The notes under the pieces were generated by a model. The model made no database searches, had not been told where the DNA came from, and was given only the letters and a program-made list of their open reading frames with translations. Below are positions 5,824 to 8,579 of a DNA stretch of 8,579 nt, piece by piece (the stretch's first letter is position 1; each line of letters opens with the position of its first letter). Origin of the DNA: Rhodoferax sp. (GTDB lineage Bacteria > Pseudomonadota > Gammaproteobacteria > Burkholderiales > Burkholderiaceae_C); contig JAIFMA010000221.1 of NCBI GenBank assembly GCA_020048795.1, forward strand, positions 1-8,579, read 5' to 3'. A program made the translations under genes and the position numbers.

Positions 5824-5838
5824 CTTACGGAACACACC

Positions 5839-6870
5839 ATGCATATCGAAAAGCGTTTTCTGACATCGCTTAACCGCTGTTACTCGACCCATCACATTGT
5901 GGTTGACGGGCAAACCCGGATTCTGGTGGCAACCGAAGGCGAGGGGCAGTGTCTGGCTTGGACCGGCCCCGACTACCAATCAGTCCATACCGTTTGGGAG
6001 GGTCCTGGCGGTACCATGTCCATCGTGCCGATTGCTGGCAGCAATGGCGAATTCCTGGCGGTTCAGAAATTCTTCAAAATGTTTCAATGGGAAGAGGCCA
6101 AGGTCGTGCATGTGCGCCCCTTGAGCTCGGGTGCCTATGAGGTGACCGATGTGCTGCATCTGCCCTACATCCACCGCTTTGACCTTCTCACCGTCAATGG
6201 TCGGCATTACTTCATTGGCTGCACCCTGGCCACCACCAAAGAAAGCAAGGAAGACTGGAGCAATCCAGGGAAAATCTGGGTCGGTGAGTACAGCGGCTCT
6301 GGCCCCTTGGCAGTCACGGTTTTAAAGGAAGGGCTGGCCAAAAATCATGGCTACAGCCGGTTAACCCGCCAGGGTGCCCTGTCAAGCCTGGTGACTTGTG
6401 AACAGGGTGCGTTTGAAGTCACGCCACCGCCACAACCCCAAGGCCAATGGGTGGTCAGGCAGTTCATGGATTGGCCGATCAGCGACATCTCGGCAGTGGA
6501 TATTGATGGTGATGGTGAACTGGAATACGCCACGATTGAGTCGTTTCATGGCTGCTATTTCAGAATTTACAAGAAAATCAATGGCGCTTTTGTCAAGGTG
6601 TACGAACACCCTGAAGTCAGCGAGTTCTACCACGTGGTGGTCGGTACCACGCTGGCTGGCAAGCCGGTTTTCATTGGCGGATGCCGCCGGGGCAAGCAGC
6701 AACTGTTTTATGTGCACGCCGTGAGCACAGCGCCACTGCTGCTGCAGGCAGAAGTCATTGATGAGGGGGTTGGCCCCAGCAATATCCATGTGATGCACGA
6801 ATCGGGCCGGGACATTGTTGTTTCCGCCAATCGTGAAAAAGCCGAGGCCGCACTGTACATCGTGACTTAG
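5839..6870 (+). CDS. Cytoplasmic propeller-like protein with FG-GAP/VCBS-type calcium loop, function unknown
   Basis: A 343-residue protein with no signal peptide and no membrane segment, so probably cytoplasmic. It is made of short beta-strand-like stretches separated by turns, in keeping with a beta-propeller. A calcium-binding type loop D221-I-D-G-D-G-E is followed by LEYATIESFHG, as in FG-GAP/VCBS repeats, which are usually extracellular. Other clearly constrained stretches are GTMSIVPI (58-65), LPYIHRFDLL (108-117), DWSNPGKIWVGEY (139-151), KNHGYSR (168-174) and GPSNIHV near the C-terminus. I recall similar proteins beside sugar isomerase genes in other bacteria, but know of no assigned activity. 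As first gene of an operon with two pentose-phosphate epimerases it may be a sugar lactonase, dehydratase or isomerase on the propeller fold, or a binding protein; this is inference. A GGA at 5829-5831 is the only ribosome binding signal. The epimerase gene begins 67 bases downstream. Confidence 0.8.
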   Translation: MHIEKRFLTSLNRCYSTHHIVVDGQTRILVATEGEGQCLAWTGPDYQSVHTVWEGPGGTMSIVPIAGSNGEFLAVQKFFKMFQWEEAKVVHVRPLSSGAYEVTDVLHLPYIHRFDLLTVNGRHYFIGCTLATTKESKEDWSNPGKIWVGEYSGSGPLAVTVLKEGLAKNHGYSRLTRQGALSSLVTCEQGAFEVTPPPQPQGQWVVRQFMDWPISDISAVDIDGDGELEYATIESFHGCYFRIYKKINGAFVKVYEHPEVSEFYHVVVGTTLAGKPVFIGGCRRGKQQLFYVHAVSTAPLLLQAEVIDEGVGPSNIHVMHESGRDIVVSANREKAEAALYIVT

Positions 6871-6923
6871 GCATCGGCGGCAAAGCATTGATTTTGCGAT
6901 GAATGTTGCCACTGCCCGCAATC

Positions 6924-6929
6924 AAGGAG
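6924..6929 (+). promoter_or_regulatory. Ribosome binding site that fixes the 3-epimerase start at 6938
   Basis: AAGGAG lies eight bases before ATG 6938. An in-frame ATG at 6899 has no such site and would add 13 residues not expected in the family, so 6938 is preferred. Confidence 0.8.
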
Positions 6930-6937
6930 ACACACGC

Positions 6938-7792
6938 ATGAAGAACCCGGTAGGTATTTACGAGAAAGCACTGCCCAAAGACCTGACCTGGGCTGAGCGC
7001 TTCAGGATCGCGCGCGAAACAGGTTACGACTTTCTGGAGCTATCGGTCGATGAGACGCCAGAGCGCATGGCACGGCTCGATTGGCCCCTGGCTGAACGTC
7101 TTTCGCTCTTCACAACCGCCCGCGAAGAAGGCCTGTCAGTGCCCTCCATGTGTCTTTCAGGTCACCGGAAAATTCCCTTTGGCAGCGCTGATCCGCAAAT
7201 ACGCGCGCAGGCGGCCAACTTCATGCAAAAGGCGATCCGGTTCGCCAGTGATACCGGCATTCGCGTGATTCAGCTGGCCGGGTATGACGTCTATTACGAA
7301 CCCACAACCAGCGACTCACGGCAGCGCTACCTTGAAGGCATGCAACGCGCTCTGGAAGTGGCGGCGCAGTACCAGGTGACGCTGGCGCTGGAAATCATGG
7401 ACACCACGTTCCTGAACTCGATTTCAAAATACCTGGTGCTCAAAGAACAACTGGCATCCCCCTGGTTCCAGGTTTACCCGGATCTCGGGAACCTCACCGC
7501 CTGGGGCAATGACGTGACGCGTGAACTCACTCTGGGTATCAACCATATCGTGGGTGTGCACGTCAAGGAAACCAAGCCAGTCGGCCCCAATTTCCCGGGC
7601 GCATTTCGTGACATTCCTTTTGGCCAGGGCAGTGTTGATTTTGTTAGCTGTTTCAAAACGCTGCATGAGCTGGCCTATTCCGGCCCATTCCTGGTTGAAA
7701 TGTGGACTGAAAAGGCCATCGACCCGATCCAGGAAATCCGTCTGGCGCGGCAATGGGTGGGTGAGCGTATGACACAAGGAGGCTATGTATGA
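6938..7792 (+). CDS. L-ribulose-5-phosphate 3-epimerase (L-xylulose-5-phosphate 3-epimerase), UlaE/SgbU type
   Basis: A 284-residue TIM-barrel enzyme, the usual length of UlaE/SgbU proteins, which interconvert L-xylulose-5-phosphate and L-ribulose-5-phosphate in the cytoplasm. Family signatures run the whole length: FLELSVDE (32-39), SMCLSGHRKIPFGS (70-83), VIQLAGYDVYYE (110-121), ALEIMDTTFLNS (150-161), YPDLGNLTAWGND (180-192), VHVKET (207-212) and PFLVEMWT (250-257). The four expected metal ligands are present as E152, D182, H208 and E254. The start is set by the ribosome binding site at 6924-6929. The stop overlaps the start of the 4-epimerase gene as ATGA, so the two enzymes are probably made in step and act consecutively. 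UlaE (ascorbate) and SgbU (gulonate/xylulose) cannot be told apart by sequence; a hexulose-phosphate isomerase is less likely given the close match. No gene symbol is given for that reason. Confidence 0.92.
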   Translation: MKNPVGIYEKALPKDLTWAERFRIARETGYDFLELSVDETPERMARLDWPLAERLSLFTTAREEGLSVPSMCLSGHRKIPFGSADPQIRAQAANFMQKAIRFASDTGIRVIQLAGYDVYYEPTTSDSRQRYLEGMQRALEVAAQYQVTLALEIMDTTFLNSISKYLVLKEQLASPWFQVYPDLGNLTAWGNDVTRELTLGINHIVGVHVKETKPVGPNFPGAFRDIPFGQGSVDFVSCFKTLHELAYSGPFLVEMWTEKAIDPIQEIRLARQWVGERMTQGGYV

Positions 7793-8487
7793 ATCTGCAA
7801 GCGCTTAAAGAGCAGGTGCTGGAGGCCAACCTGGAACTTCCGCATCTCGGTTTGGTGGACTTCACCTGGGGCAACGTCAGCGGCAAGGATGCACAAAGCG
7901 GTGCCATTGTGATCAAACCCAGTGGCTTGCCGTACAGCACCATGAAGGTCTCGGACATGGTGGTGGTGGACCCGGACGGCAGGGTCCTTGAGGGAACCCT
8001 GAAGCCATCTTCTGACCTGCCGACCCATCTGGCGCTGTACCGTCATTTCCCCTTGGTTGGCGGCATCGTTCACACCCATTCCACGTGGGCGACGGTCTGG
8101 GCCCAAACTTGCCGGGGTATCCCGCCGCTGGGAACAACCCATGCCGATTACTTCTTCGGAGAAATACCCTGCACCCAAGTGCTGACCGAGCAGCAAACCA
8201 CCAGCCACTACGAAGCACAGACCGGTCTGGCCATCGTGCAGCGTTTTCGTGATGGGGCGATCGACCCCAGCCAAATGCCAGCGGTTCTGGTGGCCAATCA
8301 CGGCCCTTTCACCTGGGGCGTGGATGCCAATGCGGCAGTGCACAACGCTGCGGTTCTTGAAATCACCGCACGCATGGCACTGCTGACCTTGCAGGCAAGC
8401 CCGAACCAGCCAAACATGCCGCAGTACCTGCTGGAAAAGCATTTTTTCCGCAAGCACGGACCCGGTGCCTACTACGGACAAGTCTAG
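7789..8487 (+). CDS. L-ribulose-5-phosphate 4-epimerase, AraD/UlaF/SgbE type
   Basis: A 232-residue class II aldolase-fold enzyme that epimerises L-ribulose-5-phosphate to D-xylulose-5-phosphate, feeding the pentose phosphate pathway. The zinc ligands H95, H97 (HTHSTW) and H171 (NHGPFTWG) and the catalytic D76, D120 and Y229 fall at the same numbers as in E. coli AraD as I remember it. This full set, especially D120 and the C-terminal tyrosine, separates the 4-epimerases from fuculose-phosphate aldolases of the same fold. The phosphate-binding GNVSG (28-32) and KPSG (43-46) motifs are also intact. AAGGAGG at 7776-7782, inside the end of the 3-epimerase gene, is six bases before ATG 7789, and the ATGA overlap indicates coupling. 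Whether it serves arabinose, ascorbate or another substrate cannot be read from it; the adjoining 3-epimerase argues for an L-xylulose-5-phosphate route rather than arabinose. Confidence 0.94.
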   Translation: MNLQALKEQVLEANLELPHLGLVDFTWGNVSGKDAQSGAIVIKPSGLPYSTMKVSDMVVVDPDGRVLEGTLKPSSDLPTHLALYRHFPLVGGIVHTHSTWATVWAQTCRGIPPLGTTHADYFFGEIPCTQVLTEQQTTSHYEAQTGLAIVQRFRDGAIDPSQMPAVLVANHGPFTWGVDANAAVHNAAVLEITARMALLTLQASPNQPNMPQYLLEKHFFRKHGPGAYYGQV

Positions 8488-8579
8488 CTACTGATCCTCA
8501 GGAACCCGGAAAACGTTCAGGCCGGCGGCCTGCAATTCGTCACAAAAAGCCACGGGGGTCAACCAGTCGGTCACCAGCA
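8488..8579 (-). CDS. Probable DeoR-family transcriptional regulator, C-terminal end only
   Basis: Twenty-nine codons enter from the right edge and end at TAG 8490-8488. They read LVTDWLTPVAFCDELQAAG, then LNVFRVPEDQ. The pattern VTD-x3-P, a helix with a hydrophobic-rich face and then G-(L/I)-x-V is what ends the DeoR/GlpR sensor domain. Such regulators respond to sugar phosphates and are typical partners of AraD/UlaF-type operons (UlaR in E. coli belongs to this family). Its stop codon abuts that of the 4-epimerase with no spacer, so the genes converge. The assignment rests on a short stretch and on context. Confidence 0.55.
   Translation of the reverse strand, partial: LVTDWLTPVAFCDELQAAGLNVFRVPEDQ
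8518..8532. repeat. GC-rich inverted repeat CAGGCC-GGC-GGCCTG
   Basis: Six-base perfect arms at 8518-8523 and 8527-8532, about 30 bases after the 4-epimerase stop codon and inside the end of the regulator gene. It might slow polymerase leaving the plus-strand operon, but there is no T-run, and the palindrome may simply follow from the codons for Gln-Ala-Ala-Gly-Leu. Confidence 0.2.

Larger units (their letters stand above)
5471..5838. other. Intergenic region of 368 bases with hairpins and an AT-rich promoter zone
   Basis: The left half (5471-5650) is rich in inverted repeats and bounded by a 12-base direct repeat; the right half (5700-5838) is strongly AT-rich compared with everything else in the window and contains promoter-like and operator-like sequence. 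No open reading frame with a credible start lies in it. The left half may contain a small RNA or a miniature mobile element; the right half controls the downstream sugar operon. Confidence 0.6.

Noticed and set aside
5700..5838. CRISPR-like array from the CATTTTGAT repeats
   Set aside because: The repeats are about ten bases with irregular spacing and no uniform spacers; they fit regulator half-sites and not a CRISPR array.
6382..6921. 179-codon antisense frame inside the propeller-like gene
   Set aside because: No ribosome binding site and no motifs; the plus-strand frame is the one with conserved-looking segments.
7783..8481. 232-codon antisense frame across the 4-epimerase gene
   Set aside because: The plus-strand protein has the full AraD catalytic set. 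The equal length of the antisense frame is coincidence from codon bias.

Overview
The window looks like accessory metabolic chromosome from a betaproteobacterium, most likely of the family Comamonadaceae (Rhodoferax/Polaromonas-like). This rests on the moderately high G+C, the codon use and the style of the proteins (short RR-containing export signals, DUF985 cupin, Comamonadaceae-like MFS carrier). No rRNA, tRNA or other marker gene is present, so the assignment is an inference.

The left part (1-3554) reads entirely on the minus strand. From upstream to downstream it holds: an exported protein of unknown function with a C-terminal beta-rich domain (GTG start at 3554); a DUF985 cupin (start at 2430) with a plausible sigma70-type promoter; an MFS carrier that overlaps the cupin by four bases; and, 57 bases further on, an ABC-type periplasmic substrate-binding protein that runs off the left edge. 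Cupin, MFS carrier and binding protein probably form one transcription unit.

The divergent intergenic region (3555-3857) carries nested inverted repeats and an orphan reading-frame tail, which looks like debris of a lost element or gene. The right part (3858-8487) reads on the plus strand as two units. Unit one is an SDR dehydrogenase of the HSD10-like type followed 17 bases later by a divergent DUF299 protein (PEP synthase/PPDK regulatory kinase-pyrophosphorylase family). A 368-base spacer follows, with three inverted repeats, a 12-base direct repeat and a very AT-rich promoter/operator region. Unit two encodes a cytoplasmic propeller-like protein with an FG-GAP-type calcium loop (function unknown), an L-ribulose-5-phosphate (L-xylulose-5-phosphate) 3-epimerase of the UlaE/SgbU type, and an L-ribulose-5-phosphate 4-epimerase of the AraD/UlaF/SgbE type. 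The last two overlap as ATGA. A probable DeoR-family regulator enters from the right on the minus strand and its stop codon abuts the 4-epimerase stop codon.

Taken together, unit two looks like the lower part of a pentose/ulosonate-type route that would convert L-xylulose-5-phosphate through L-ribulose-5-phosphate to D-xylulose-5-phosphate. It lacks the PTS and 3-keto-gulonate-6-phosphate decarboxylase genes of the enterobacterial ascorbate operon, and instead carries the propeller-like protein as first gene. That protein, and the odd DUF299 protein next door, are the best candidates for undescribed biology in this window.
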